64,000 bases of DNA from Methylophaga sulfidovorans (GTDB lineage: Bacteria > Pseudomonadota > Gammaproteobacteria > Nitrosococcales > Methylophagaceae). Shown here piece by piece: positions 15,955-24,315 of this stretch. The position numbers and the translations under genes were made by a program. Under the pieces are notes generated by a model. The model worked only from the letters and a program-made list of their open reading frames with translations, searched no databases and was not told the DNA's origin. Each line of letters opens with the position of its first letter. Within the stretch, counting starts at the first letter, position 1. The stretch spans positions 20,035-84,034 of the forward strand of contig NZ_FOSH01000014.1 in NCBI RefSeq assembly GCF_900114205.1. The letters run 5' to 3'.

Positions 15955-15993
15955 ATCCGTTGACGGATGGTTTCGCCACCTTTTTGGGGTGGC
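15955..15993. repeat. Two inverted repeats between integrase gene and tRNA-Cys
   Basis: ATCCG-ttga-CGGAT lies at 15955-15968 and GCCACC-tttttgg-GGTGGC just after it, at about 15975-15993. Their place between the integrase start and the tRNA end suits promoter control or recombinase/excisionase arm sites. Confidence 0.5.
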
Positions 15994-16032
15994 ATGAATG
16001 GAAATCACGGGAAATATCATTAAAAACACGAG

Positions 16033-16059
16033 ACGAAAAAAAAGCGCCAAAAGCGCTTT
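16033..16059 (-). terminator. Intrinsic terminator after tRNA-Cys
   Basis: On the minus strand the hairpin AAAGCGC-ttttg-GCGCTTT is followed by more T residues (the A-run at 16036-16043). It lies just past the tRNA-Cys 3' end and would end the tRNA transcript. Confidence 0.75.
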
Positions 16060-16087
16060 AATATATTGTTTTTATTATAATTTTAAA

Positions 16088-16161
16088 TGGAGGCTGGGGT
16101 CGGAATCGAACCGGCGTTAACGGAGTTGCAGTCCGCTGCATGACCACTCTGCCACCCAGCC
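16088..16161 (-). tRNA. tRNA-Cys (GCA)
   Basis: Full cloverleaf of 74 nt on the minus strand, acceptor GGCTGGG/CCCAGCC, encoded TCCA 3' end (16088-16091), anticodon GCA at 16127-16129, T-loop GGTTCGATTCC. It follows tRNA-Gly in the uvrC-pgsA-gly-cys order known from E. coli. Its 3' part is the probable attachment site of the island. Confidence 0.97.
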
Positions 16162-16184
16162 ATTTAAACATTCAGTCTAAGACT

Positions 16185-16223
16185 AAAAAGCCGCGATAGT
16201 GACTTGACTGACCGCGGCTTTTT
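16185..16223. terminator. Terminator-like hairpin between tRNA-Gly and tRNA-Cys
   Basis: An 11-bp inverted repeat AAAAAGCCGCG / CGCGGCTTTTT with a 17-nt loop separates the two tRNA genes. By shape it is a bidirectional intrinsic terminator, odd inside a tRNA operon; it may instead be a processing signal or cause polarity. Confidence 0.6.
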
Positions 16224-16230
16224 ATATTCT

Positions 16231-16306
16231 TGGAGCGGGAAACGAGATTCGAACTCGCGACCCCAACCTTGGCAAGGTTGTGCTCTACCAGCTGAGCTAT
16301 TCCCGC
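16231..16306 (-). tRNA. tRNA-Gly (GCC)
   Basis: Full 76-nt cloverleaf on the minus strand, acceptor GCGGGAA paired with TTCCCGC, encoded TCCA end, anticodon GCC at 16271-16273, T-loop GTTCGAATC. It is nearly identical to E. coli glyW-type tRNA and lies just downstream of pgsA. Confidence 0.97.
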
Positions 16307-16344
16307 TGAGGAAGACGTGCATTATAGGCACTTAAATTTTTATG

Positions 16345-16902
16345 TCAACCCTTATTTCTCATCATTGGCCAAGCAGCCAAAAGATAGTAGTACATTGACT
16401 GTAGAGTTAACCACACAGCCGCATACAGGAGAGCTACACCGATTTCAAAAACTGGTAATCCAAATAAGGGCTTATAGTAAATCAAGCAGGCAATCGCCAT
16501 CATTTGGAAGGTGGTTTTCCATTTTCCCATTTGAGATACTTTAACAGCGCTTCTCTGGCCTAATTCGGCCATCCATTCACGTAATGCGGAAACAATTAAT
16601 TCACGTGCGATGATTAATGTAACAGGTATCAGGATGTACCAATCCGGACTCTTAAACAGCACCATAATGAGTGCCATCACCACGATGAGTTTATCGGCAA
16701 CAGGATCAAGAAACGCACCAAAGGCTGAGGTTTGTTGCCACTTTCTGGCTAGATAACCATCAAGCCAGTCGGTAAAAGCCGCAATGACAAATATCAACGC
16801 TGCCCAGCAGGATGCTGATGGCATAGGTAAAAAATAGAACAGAATCAAAACGGGAACGAGCAGAATCCGTAAGCAGCTTAAAATATTTGGCAAATTCAAC
16901 AT
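16345..16902 (-). CDS. pgsA: CDP-diacylglycerol-glycerol-3-phosphate 3-phosphatidyltransferase
   Basis: This inner-membrane enzyme makes phosphatidylglycerol phosphate from CDP-diacylglycerol and glycerol-3-phosphate, the committed step to phosphatidylglycerol and cardiolipin. The CDP-alcohol phosphotransferase motif is complete: D45-x2-D48-G49-x2-A52-R53-x8-G62-x3-D66-x3-D70. Several hydrophobic helices cover the 185 residues, a normal length. It sits 49 bp downstream of uvrC and upstream of tRNA-Gly, the order conserved in gammaproteobacteria. Confidence 0.96.
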   Translation of the reverse strand: MLNLPNILSCLRILLVPVLILFYFLPMPSASCWAALIFVIAAFTDWLDGYLARKWQQTSAFGAFLDPVADKLIVVMALIMVLFKSPDWYILIPVTLIIARELIVSALREWMAELGQRSAVKVSQMGKWKTTFQMMAIACLIYYKPLFGLPVFEIGVALLYAAVWLTLQSMYYYLLAAWPMMRNKG

Positions 16903-16951
16903 CTTGTGTCACTTAAAATTAAAATCATGTTTATGGTATCACTATGCAGGT

Positions 16952-18793
16952 CTAATTATCGCCATGAAAGACGTCGTAGATTTTTTGAGCAAGTGATTTG
17001 CTGATGCCGTCCACCTTAGCTAAATCTTCCACTCCGGCACGTTGTACTTCCTGAATACCACCAAATTGTTGTAGTAGTTTTTGTCGGCGTTTCGGGCCTA
17101 AGCCTTCTATATGCTCTAGTGTGGAAGTTTTACGTGCTTTGGCGCGACGCTGTCGGTGACCGGTGATAGCAAACCGGTGTGCTTCATCCCGTACTTGCTG
17201 AAGTAAATGTAAGGCTGGCGAATCGGCTGTCAGCGTCACTTCCCCTGCCCTGCCGACAAGGAATAATGTTTCCTCACCAGGTCGACGCTCTGGGCCTTTT
17301 GCGATACCTAATATAGGTAAGTCAGATAAATTGAGTTCTTCAAGCACTTCCTGTGCTTCTTTGATTTGGCCTTTACCACCATCTATTAATAATAGATCAG
17401 GTCGTTTACCTTCACCTTTCTGCAGGCGGGTAAAGCGGCGTGTTAAGGCCTGATTCATCGCCGCGTAATCATCGCCGCCAGTAATGCCTTCAATATTAAA
17501 CTTGCGATAATCCGCCTTGATAGCGCCTTCAAGCCCAAACACCACACATGACGCCACGGTCCGTTCACCTCTGGTGTGACTGATATCAAAGCACTCAATA
17601 CGTTTGGGTAATTCATCCAGGTTTAATGCGTCCTGCAACATCTCAAAACGTTGCAATAGATTAGAACGGCTACTTAACCGCTGGGTTAGGCTGATATCAG
17701 CATTAGTAGAAGCCATCTGCATCCAACGGACCCCCTGACCACGCTGTGGTTTTCTTATACTGACTTTATGACCAGACTCGGTTTGTAAGACGTCTTGTAA
17801 TAAATCGCTGTCTTCAGGTTCGTGACTCACCAAGATTTCTGTGGGCACATTTTTGCCCAGATAATATTGAGGAACAAAAGCGGATAATAATTCTTCCGGA
17901 CTGCTATCGCCTGAACCTTTAGGAAAATAGCTTTTACTCCCCAGATTACGCCCTCCACGGATAAAGCAGACTTCAACCACGGCCATGCCATCTTTGACAA
18001 TTGCTGCCAGCACATCAAACTCGCCCTGATCTGAGCTGACATATTGACGCTCTTGCACTCGGCGTAAGGCAATCACTTTATCCCGAATCACCGCTGCCTG
18101 TTCAAAGTCGAGTCGTTGTGAAGCTGCATCCATTTCGGCACTCAGATCGTCCATCACCTGTTTATTTTTGCCTTCCAGAAACATAATCGTATGTTCGACA
18201 TCTTTCTTGTATTCGTCTTCACTGATCAGACCAACACAGGGGGCTGTACAACGTTTTATCTGATATTGCAGGCAAGGTCGGGAGCGATTTTGATAATAGC
18301 TGTCTTCACACTGTCTGACTGGAAAGAGTTTCTGTAGCAAGTTAAGACTGTCCCTGACAGATCCAGCACTGGGATACGGGCCAAAATAACGCCCGGCTTT
18401 GCGTTTGGCTCCACGGTGATAGCTTAAACGGGGGAATTTATCGCCAGAGATTAATAAATAAGGATAGCTTTTATCATCTCGAAGCAGAATGTTGTAACGC
18501 GGCATTAAATCCTTGATGAGATTGTTTTCAAGAATTAACGCTTCGTTTTCGGTGTGAGTGACTGTGGTTTCGATAGTCGCTATCTGGGCGACCATGACAC
18601 GAGTCTTGGATGTTAGTCCGGTTTTGCGAAAATAACTGGAGACGCGTTTTTTAAGATTTTTGGCTTTACCAACGTAAATAACCGTACCAGTATCATCGAT
18701 CATGCGATAGACACCGGGACGGCTAGTCAGGTTTTTCAGGAATGAGGCTGAATCGAATTCGCTCGTCTTTGTTTGCTTAACTTCTTCAGCCAT
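16952..18793 (-). CDS. uvrC: Excinuclease ABC subunit C
   Basis: UvrC makes both incisions in nucleotide excision repair after UvrAB finds the lesion. Visible parts: the GIY-YIG nuclease domain (about 22-100, with GVYRM and VIYVGKAKNLKKR), the cysteine region around 170-190, the UVR domain near 210-245 that binds UvrB, the RNase H-like C-terminal nuclease (ECFDISHTRGE; LLIDGGKGQ), and a C-terminal tandem helix-hairpin-helix (HIEGLGPKRRQKLL). At 613 aa it is full length. It is divergent from mfd, another excision-repair gene, across one small membrane-protein gene. Confidence 0.98.
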   Translation of the reverse strand: MAEEVKQTKTSEFDSASFLKNLTSRPGVYRMIDDTGTVIYVGKAKNLKKRVSSYFRKTGLTSKTRVMVAQIATIETTVTHTENEALILENNLIKDLMPRYNILLRDDKSYPYLLISGDKFPRLSYHRGAKRKAGRYFGPYPSAGSVRDSLNLLQKLFPVRQCEDSYYQNRSRPCLQYQIKRCTAPCVGLISEDEYKKDVEHTIMFLEGKNKQVMDDLSAEMDAASQRLDFEQAAVIRDKVIALRRVQERQYVSSDQGEFDVLAAIVKDGMAVVEVCFIRGGRNLGSKSYFPKGSGDSSPEELLSAFVPQYYLGKNVPTEILVSHEPEDSDLLQDVLQTESGHKVSIRKPQRGQGVRWMQMASTNADISLTQRLSSRSNLLQRFEMLQDALNLDELPKRIECFDISHTRGERTVASCVVFGLEGAIKADYRKFNIEGITGGDDYAAMNQALTRRFTRLQKGEGKRPDLLLIDGGKGQIKEAQEVLEELNLSDLPILGIAKGPERRPGEETLFLVGRAGEVTLTADSPALHLLQQVRDEAHRFAITGHRQRRAKARKTSTLEHIEGLGPKRRQKLLQQFGGIQEVQRAGVEDLAKVDGISKSLAQKIYDVFHGDN

Positions 18794-18801
18794 GTTTCAT
18801 T

Positions 18802-19008
18802 TCAAGTGTGGTCGTTTTGTCTGGGCGCGTACTGACGCTGGTAACATTTATGCGCTTGATAGAAGCTATTTGCTGATAAGCCCAGCAAAATAAAGCCGCC
18901 AATCAAGGCAGGTATATCAGTATAAAAAAAGTAAAACATCGCTAGAGCTGCTATCAGTTCTGCACTTCCAATGGTTTTTAGCAACACGACATTTTCGATT
19001 CGTTTCAT
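18802..19008 (-). CDS. Small membrane protein upstream of uvrC
   Basis: Family not recognised. The 68-aa product has two hydrophobic segments (about residues 8-30 and 34-50) and a basic, polar C-terminal tail, so it is probably a two-helix inner-membrane protein. It ends 8 bp before the uvrC start and is probably co-transcribed with it. The promoter should lie in the 144-bp space shared with mfd. Confidence 0.65.
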   Translation of the reverse strand: MKRIENVVLLKTIGSAELIAALAMFYFFYTDIPALIGGFILLGLSANSFYQAHKCYQRQYAPRQNDHT

Positions 19009-19152
19009 TATTATTCTCCCGCACCTTTGCTAATTGATTCAAGCATGTAATCACTTATAAATTATAAGGGATAATGTGCCTTAATTCAGGTCTTTGTGAC
19101 AAGACTTCTTCGTTTTATGTGAAAATAGGCGTTTTTGTAACGAATCAGACTA

Positions 19153-22100
19153 GTGAATCATACTCAGCCTAATCTTCTCAATCCCCAGCTACCGCCATCT
19201 AATAAAGAAATACTCTATGCAGGCCAGCTTTATGGCAGCGCACAAGGTTTGTTATTAGCGAAAGCGGCGCAACAACATGATGGCCCACTGCTGGTGATTA
19301 CCGATGACATGAATAGCGCACATCGGCTGGAATTAGAAGCAACATTTTTCCTGGGTGACGATAAGCGACCTGTTTTGCATTTCCCAGACTGGGAAACACT
19401 GCCATACGATACTTTTTCACCCCATCAGGATATCGTCTCAGAACGATTAGAAACTCTGCATCAATTACCTGACTTTAAACAAGGTCTGTTAATGGTGCCG
19501 ATCGCGACATTAATGCAACGTATTGCTCCCCGTGCTTTCCTTGAAGGCAACACGTTGATTCTCAAAACAGGCGATCAATTTGATATTGAGAGCTGGCGTT
19601 TAAAGCTGGAAAAAGCGGGCTATCGTAATGTTTCACAAGTCATGGAACATGGCGAATTTACCGTACGTGGGGCGATTATTGATTTGTACCCAATGGGCAG
19701 CAAACTGCCCTACCGGATTGATTTGTTCGATGATGAAATTGATACCCTAAGAACCTTTGATCCGGAAACACAGCGTTCGATAGATACCATTAATAGCATT
19801 CAGCTATTGCCAGCTCGCGAATTTCCGATGACTGAAGACGGTATTCAGCTATTCCGGCAACAGTTTCGTCGCCATTTTGAAGGTGACCCTCAACGTAGCT
19901 TTATTTACCGGGAAGTCAGTGATGGTAATGTGCCGGGTGGCATTGAGTTTTACCTGCCATTATTTTTTGAAGAAACCAATAGCCTGCTCGACTATCTCCC
20001 AGAGAATACGCTGATTGTCAGTATTGCTGACCCACATGTCGGTGCCGACCGATACTGGCAGGAAATCAGTGAGCGTTATCGTCAACATCGAGTCAATCCA
20101 GAACGTCCTTTACTTGAACCTCAACACGTATTCATTCCTGTTGAAGAGTTATTCGGTCGCTTCAAGTCCTATCAGCGAATGCAGTTACAAAGCTTTGAGC
20201 AGCAGGACAAAGCGGGTCATATTAATTACGGCAGTGGTATGCCGCCACAACTGACAATGAATGCTCGTAAAGATAAACCGTGTGAGGCATTACAACAGTT
20301 TATTTCCCAGTTTGATGGACGTGTTTTATTTGCTGCTGAAAGTGCAGGCCGCCGCGAAACATTAGTGGATATGCTGCGTCAGCACGATATTAAGTGCCAG
20401 CCGGTCAGTAATTGGGATGCCTTTATTGATGGTGATGATCACTTAGCCATCACTGTCGCACCGCTTGAGCAAGGTTTGTTATTAGGTAATGAAAACCTGA
20501 CTGTTATTGCCGAAACGCAGTTGTTTGGTCAACAGGTCATGCAGCGCCGACGCCGCAGTCGCAAGAAACGTGATACCGATGCCATTATTCGTAACCTGGC
20601 TGAATTATCTATCGGTGATGCCGTTGTTCACGAAGATCATGGTGTTGGTCGTTATCTTGGTCTGCAAACGTTGGATATCGGCGATGTCAAAGCAGAATAT
20701 GTGACTTTAGAATATGCCAAAGGCGATAAGCTTTATGTGCCTGTGGCTTCCCTGGACTTAATCAGTCGTTACTCTGGCGCCGCTCCTGAATTGGCCCCAT
20801 TACATAAGCTTGGTACTGGCCAATGGGAAAAAGCCCGCAAACGTGCAGCTGAAAAAGCACGCGATGTAGCGGCAGAATTATTGGATATTTATGCACGTCG
20901 GGCGGCGAATAAAAAACAGCCGATGGATATGCCGGATGAAGACTATGCCGCTTTTGCAGCAGCCTTCCCTTTTGAGCCGACACCAGATCAGCAGGATGCG
21001 ATTGATGCGGTCATCAGCGATATGTTATCTGAACACCCGATGGACAGGCTGATCTGTGGTGATGTTGGTTTTGGTAAAACCGAAGTGGCGATGCGTGCAG
21101 CGTTTATGGCAGTGCATTCCGGCAAACAAGTGATGGTATTAGTCCCCACTACCCTGCTAGCACAACAACATTACGAAAACTTCAAAGATCGCTTTGCCGA
21201 CTGGCCTGTGAAAGTGGAAGTGTTATCACGTTTCCAATCTAAAAAAGCGCTGGATAAAGTCAAAACAGGCATCAGTGAAGGTAATGCCGATATCATTATC
21301 GGCACACATAAATTACTCCAGCAAGATATTGATCCTAAACGTCTTGGTCTGTTTATTCTGGATGAGGAACATCGATTTGGTGTGACTCAGAAAGAGCAGA
21401 TAAAAAAATACCGTGCTCATATAGATGTGCTGACGCTGACAGCAACACCAATCCCACGCACCTTAAATATGTCGATTTCCGGTATTCGGGATTTGTCGAT
21501 TATTGCTACAGCACCTGCTCGTCGTCTGGCCATTAAAACCTTTGTTTTACAATGGGATGCTGAGAAAATACGTGAAGGCATGTTGCGTGAAATCAAACGT
21601 GGCGGTCAGGTTTACTTCCTGCATAACAAAGTAGAAGACATTGATCGTGTTGCCCGTGAAATTGAAGCGATTCTGCCTGAGGCTAAAGTCGCCGTCGCGC
21701 ATGGTCAAATGCGTGAGCGTGAATTAGAGCAGGTTATGCTCGACTTTTATCATCAGCGTTTTAATGTGTTGGTTTGCACAACCATTATTGAAACCGGAAT
21801 CGACGTGCCAACCGCCAATACTATCTTTATTGATCGTGCTGATAAGCTGGGTCTGGCGCAGCTTTATCAAATTCGTGGTCGTGTCGGGCGTTCGCATCAC
21901 CGGGCTTATGCTTATCTCATTACGCCACCACAAAAAGTCATGACCAAAGATGCGGTGAAACGTCTGGAAGCCATTGAGTCTATCGAAGACTTAGGCACTG
22001 GTTTTACTTTAGCTACGCATGATATGGAAATCCGTGGTGCTGGCGAGTTACTCGGTGATGAACAAAGCGGTCAGATGCAGGAGATTGGTTTCAATCTGTA

Positions 22101-22620
22101 TAACGAACTACTTGAGCGCGCTGTCAGAGCATTGAGATCGGGTAAAGAGCCAAGCCTGAATCAATCAGACCGGCATTTTGTTGAAATTGATCTTCACGTT
22201 CCAGCCCTGATTCCATCTGATTATTTACCTGATGTACATACGCGTCTGGTGCTTTATAAACGTATCTCTGCAGCAGCGGATAATGAAGCCTTACATGAAC
22301 TACAGGTAGAAATGATTGATCGTTTTGGTTTATTACCTGAACAGGTGAAAACCTTATTTGCAATTCATGAGCTGCGCTTTAAAGCCAAACAAATCGGTAT
22401 TCGTAAAATCGATGTGTTTGACCAGGGTGGACGACTATTGTTTGAAGAGTCACCAAGCGTGGATCCGATGACCATTATCAACCTCATTCAAAAGCAGTCT
22501 AAGAAGTTTAAGTTAGATGGTCAGGACAAGTTGCGATTTGTTGAGGACATGCCAGAAGCAGAGGACCGTATCGTCGCCCTTGATAACTTATTAGATGCCT
22601 TATTAACGAAAAGCGCATGA
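19153..22620 (+). CDS. mfd: Transcription-repair coupling factor
   Basis: Mfd pushes stalled RNA polymerase off DNA lesions and recruits UvrA. The 1155-aa product has the UvrB-like N-terminal region, the RNA polymerase-interaction (CarD-like) domain (about 480-560, LSIGDAVVHEDHGVGRYLGL), superfamily 2 motor motifs GDVGFGKT (about 636-643) and DEEHRFG (about 737), a RecG-like TRG region, and the C-terminal D7 domain. The GTG start at 19153 matches family length. It overlaps cmoM by four bases. Confidence 0.98.
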   Translation: MNHTQPNLLNPQLPPSNKEILYAGQLYGSAQGLLLAKAAQQHDGPLLVITDDMNSAHRLELEATFFLGDDKRPVLHFPDWETLPYDTFSPHQDIVSERLETLHQLPDFKQGLLMVPIATLMQRIAPRAFLEGNTLILKTGDQFDIESWRLKLEKAGYRNVSQVMEHGEFTVRGAIIDLYPMGSKLPYRIDLFDDEIDTLRTFDPETQRSIDTINSIQLLPAREFPMTEDGIQLFRQQFRRHFEGDPQRSFIYREVSDGNVPGGIEFYLPLFFEETNSLLDYLPENTLIVSIADPHVGADRYWQEISERYRQHRVNPERPLLEPQHVFIPVEELFGRFKSYQRMQLQSFEQQDKAGHINYGSGMPPQLTMNARKDKPCEALQQFISQFDGRVLFAAESAGRRETLVDMLRQHDIKCQPVSNWDAFIDGDDHLAITVAPLEQGLLLGNENLTVIAETQLFGQQVMQRRRRSRKKRDTDAIIRNLAELSIGDAVVHEDHGVGRYLGLQTLDIGDVKAEYVTLEYAKGDKLYVPVASLDLISRYSGAAPELAPLHKLGTGQWEKARKRAAEKARDVAAELLDIYARRAANKKQPMDMPDEDYAAFAAAFPFEPTPDQQDAIDAVISDMLSEHPMDRLICGDVGFGKTEVAMRAAFMAVHSGKQVMVLVPTTLLAQQHYENFKDRFADWPVKVEVLSRFQSKKALDKVKTGISEGNADIIIGTHKLLQQDIDPKRLGLFILDEEHRFGVTQKEQIKKYRAHIDVLTLTATPIPRTLNMSISGIRDLSIIATAPARRLAIKTFVLQWDAEKIREGMLREIKRGGQVYFLHNKVEDIDRVAREIEAILPEAKVAVAHGQMRERELEQVMLDFYHQRFNVLVCTTIIETGIDVPTANTIFIDRADKLGLAQLYQIRGRVGRSHHRAYAYLITPPQKVMTKDAVKRLEAIESIEDLGTGFTLATHDMEIRGAGELLGDEQSGQMQEIGFNLYNELLERAVRALRSGKEPSLNQSDRHFVEIDLHVPALIPSDYLPDVHTRLVLYKRISAAADNEALHELQVEMIDRFGLLPEQVKTLFAIHELRFKAKQIGIRKIDVFDQGGRLLFEESPSVDPMTIINLIQKQSKKFKLDGQDKLRFVEDMPEAEDRIVALDNLLDALLTKSA

Positions 22621-23378
22621 CAATAAAACACGATCGTAATTTTGATGATTTATTCGATAGATTCGATAGCAAAATCTACGATACCGTTAAGGGCGAATGG
22701 CGACTACGTTTATTAAAAGAAGATCTGGCACAGTTCACTGCAGCATCGCCTATTACTGTATGGGATGCAGGTTGTGGTCAGGGGCAAATCAGCCTCTGGC
22801 TGGCTGAGCACGGTCATCAACTGACGCTATGTGATTTGTCTGAAAGAATGCTTAACACGGCTAAAACCAATTTTGAGCAGGCCAATATTCAAGCCGACTT
22901 TTATCAGCAATCAGCACAAAGTCTAGCTAAACAGCTTCCTCAATTTGATTTGGTGATCTGTCATGCTGTACTGGAATGGTTAAGTGAGCCGATAGCGTCT
23001 TTGCAGACGATTATGGACAAAGTCCGTCCTGGTGGTTACTTATCACTGCTGTTCTACAACAGAAATGCCATGGTTTATAGCAATGTCATAAAAGGTGGTT
23101 GGCGCTTGCCACCTATTCTTGATGATAGTTATATCGGCAAAGGCAATAAGTTAACGCCACCAAATCCACAATTCCCGCATGAAATTATTGATGTTGTTCA
23201 TCGCGCGGGATTTACTGTCGAAACGCATACTGGCGTACGTGTATTTAATGATTATATGAGTCAGCAAGCCCGAGACAATAGTGACCAGACGGTGTTATTC
23301 GAACTTGAACATAAGTATTGTCGTATGCCGACCTATAGGGATATGGGACGCTATATCCATTTGTTATTGAAACGCTAA
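22617..23378 (+). CDS. cmoM: tRNA 5-carboxymethoxyuridine methyltransferase
   Basis: CmoM methylates cmo5U at tRNA position 34 to mcmo5U with S-adenosylmethionine. The class I fold is clear: DRNFDDLFDRF at the N-terminus, SAM motif WDAGCGQG (49-56), CDLSERML, the ICHAVLEWL strand and the C-terminal TGVRVFNDY plus YCR-x-P-Y-x-x-x-GRYIH, all as in E. coli CmoM (SmtA). The start overlaps the mfd stop as ATGA, so it is translationally coupled. The two products have no known shared pathway. Confidence 0.93.
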   Translation: MTIKHDRNFDDLFDRFDSKIYDTVKGEWRLRLLKEDLAQFTAASPITVWDAGCGQGQISLWLAEHGHQLTLCDLSERMLNTAKTNFEQANIQADFYQQSAQSLAKQLPQFDLVICHAVLEWLSEPIASLQTIMDKVRPGGYLSLLFYNRNAMVYSNVIKGGWRLPPILDDSYIGKGNKLTPPNPQFPHEIIDVVHRAGFTVETHTGVRVFNDYMSQQARDNSDQTVLFELEHKYCRMPTYRDMGRYIHLLLKR

Positions 23379-23484
23379 ATATATCTTAAGATTTATTAAG
23401 AGTCTGCTTATCAAAACCACTGTGTCTGCTACAATAGCCGCTATTTTTTTAGTAAATCTAATCAATTATCCTTACAAGGTCATT

Positions 23485-24303
23485 ATGTCTAGACTATTCG
23501 TTCTGATTGCAACTTCAACTCTTTTTTTAAGCGCTTGTATTCAACAAGGTCCGCAAACGCCTCCCGTGTCTGCTACCGAATTAACGGAATCTCTACAACA
23601 GACTGAATCGCGTTTGATTCAACAAATACAACAGCAATGTGACGGCTTAAGCAAACAGGAAAAATCACAAGCTGATGAGCTACAGAAAATCAGTAAGACA
23701 CAACGTCAGTTTGATGGACGTATGGATGTCATTGAAGGCAAGATTGACACGGTTATCGTTAAACAACATAAAGGTGATGCTGCCCCCCCACTCTGTCCTA
23801 AGCCAGCAGCTGTCAGTACTAATATTGGCAATAAACTCGTTGTCGGTAAAACAGAATGGTTATGGATAGAAGCTGTTAACCGCGTTTATGAAGCCCGTGT
23901 CGATACCGGCGCTACCACATCATCTATTAGCGCTATCGATATCACTCCATTTGAAAAAGATGGTAAAAACTGGGTGCGTTTCCGCTTAGCACCAGATGAT
24001 GGCGATGACAGCTTTGTTGTAGAAGCACCGCTGGTACGTTACGTCAAAATTCGTCAGGCTTCTTCAGAAAAATTAGACAAAAGACCTGTTGCTTCACTCA
24101 CCGTGCGTCTTGGCAAAATGACCGAGGTGGCAGAGTTCACTTTGAATGACCGTACTCAAATGAACTACCCAATCTTATTGGGACGTGAGTTCTTACGTGA
24201 TGTTGCCGTTGTAGACGTAGCCAAAGACAATGTTCAGCCAAAACCCGAGATTGTTCAAAATCAACCGCAAGCGCCATCTGTCAGCAAAACGAAGAAGAAA
24301 TAA
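23485..24303 (+). CDS. Retropepsin-like lipoprotein (ATP-dependent zinc protease family)
   Basis: The open frame starts at 23422, but ATG 23485 has AAGG at good spacing and begins a lipoprotein signal ending in LSAC, with Cys18 as the lipidated residue. A polar helical region (30-95) leads to the retropepsin-like domain with the active Asp motif VDTGA (D140) and ILLGREFL. This is PF05618, once called ATP-dependent zinc protease, now seen as an aspartic-protease fold. It is the first gene of a triad with an inactive transglutaminase-7TM protein and an ATP-grasp ligase. It probably acts at the outer edge of the inner membrane or in the periplasm. Confidence 0.85.
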   Translation: MSRLFVLIATSTLFLSACIQQGPQTPPVSATELTESLQQTESRLIQQIQQQCDGLSKQEKSQADELQKISKTQRQFDGRMDVIEGKIDTVIVKQHKGDAAPPLCPKPAAVSTNIGNKLVVGKTEWLWIEAVNRVYEARVDTGATTSSISAIDITPFEKDGKNWVRFRLAPDDGDDSFVVEAPLVRYVKIRQASSEKLDKRPVASLTVRLGKMTEVAEFTLNDRTQMNYPILLGREFLRDVAVVDVAKDNVQPKPEIVQNQPQAPSVSKTKKK

Positions 24304-24315
24304 GGAATCCAGGCC

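Noticed and set aside
16088..16161. Second copy of the tRNA-Cys 3' end inside the island (attL/attR)
   Set aside because: I looked for GGTTCGATTCC-like sequence in 1-16,000 and found none by eye; the other site is probably outside the window.
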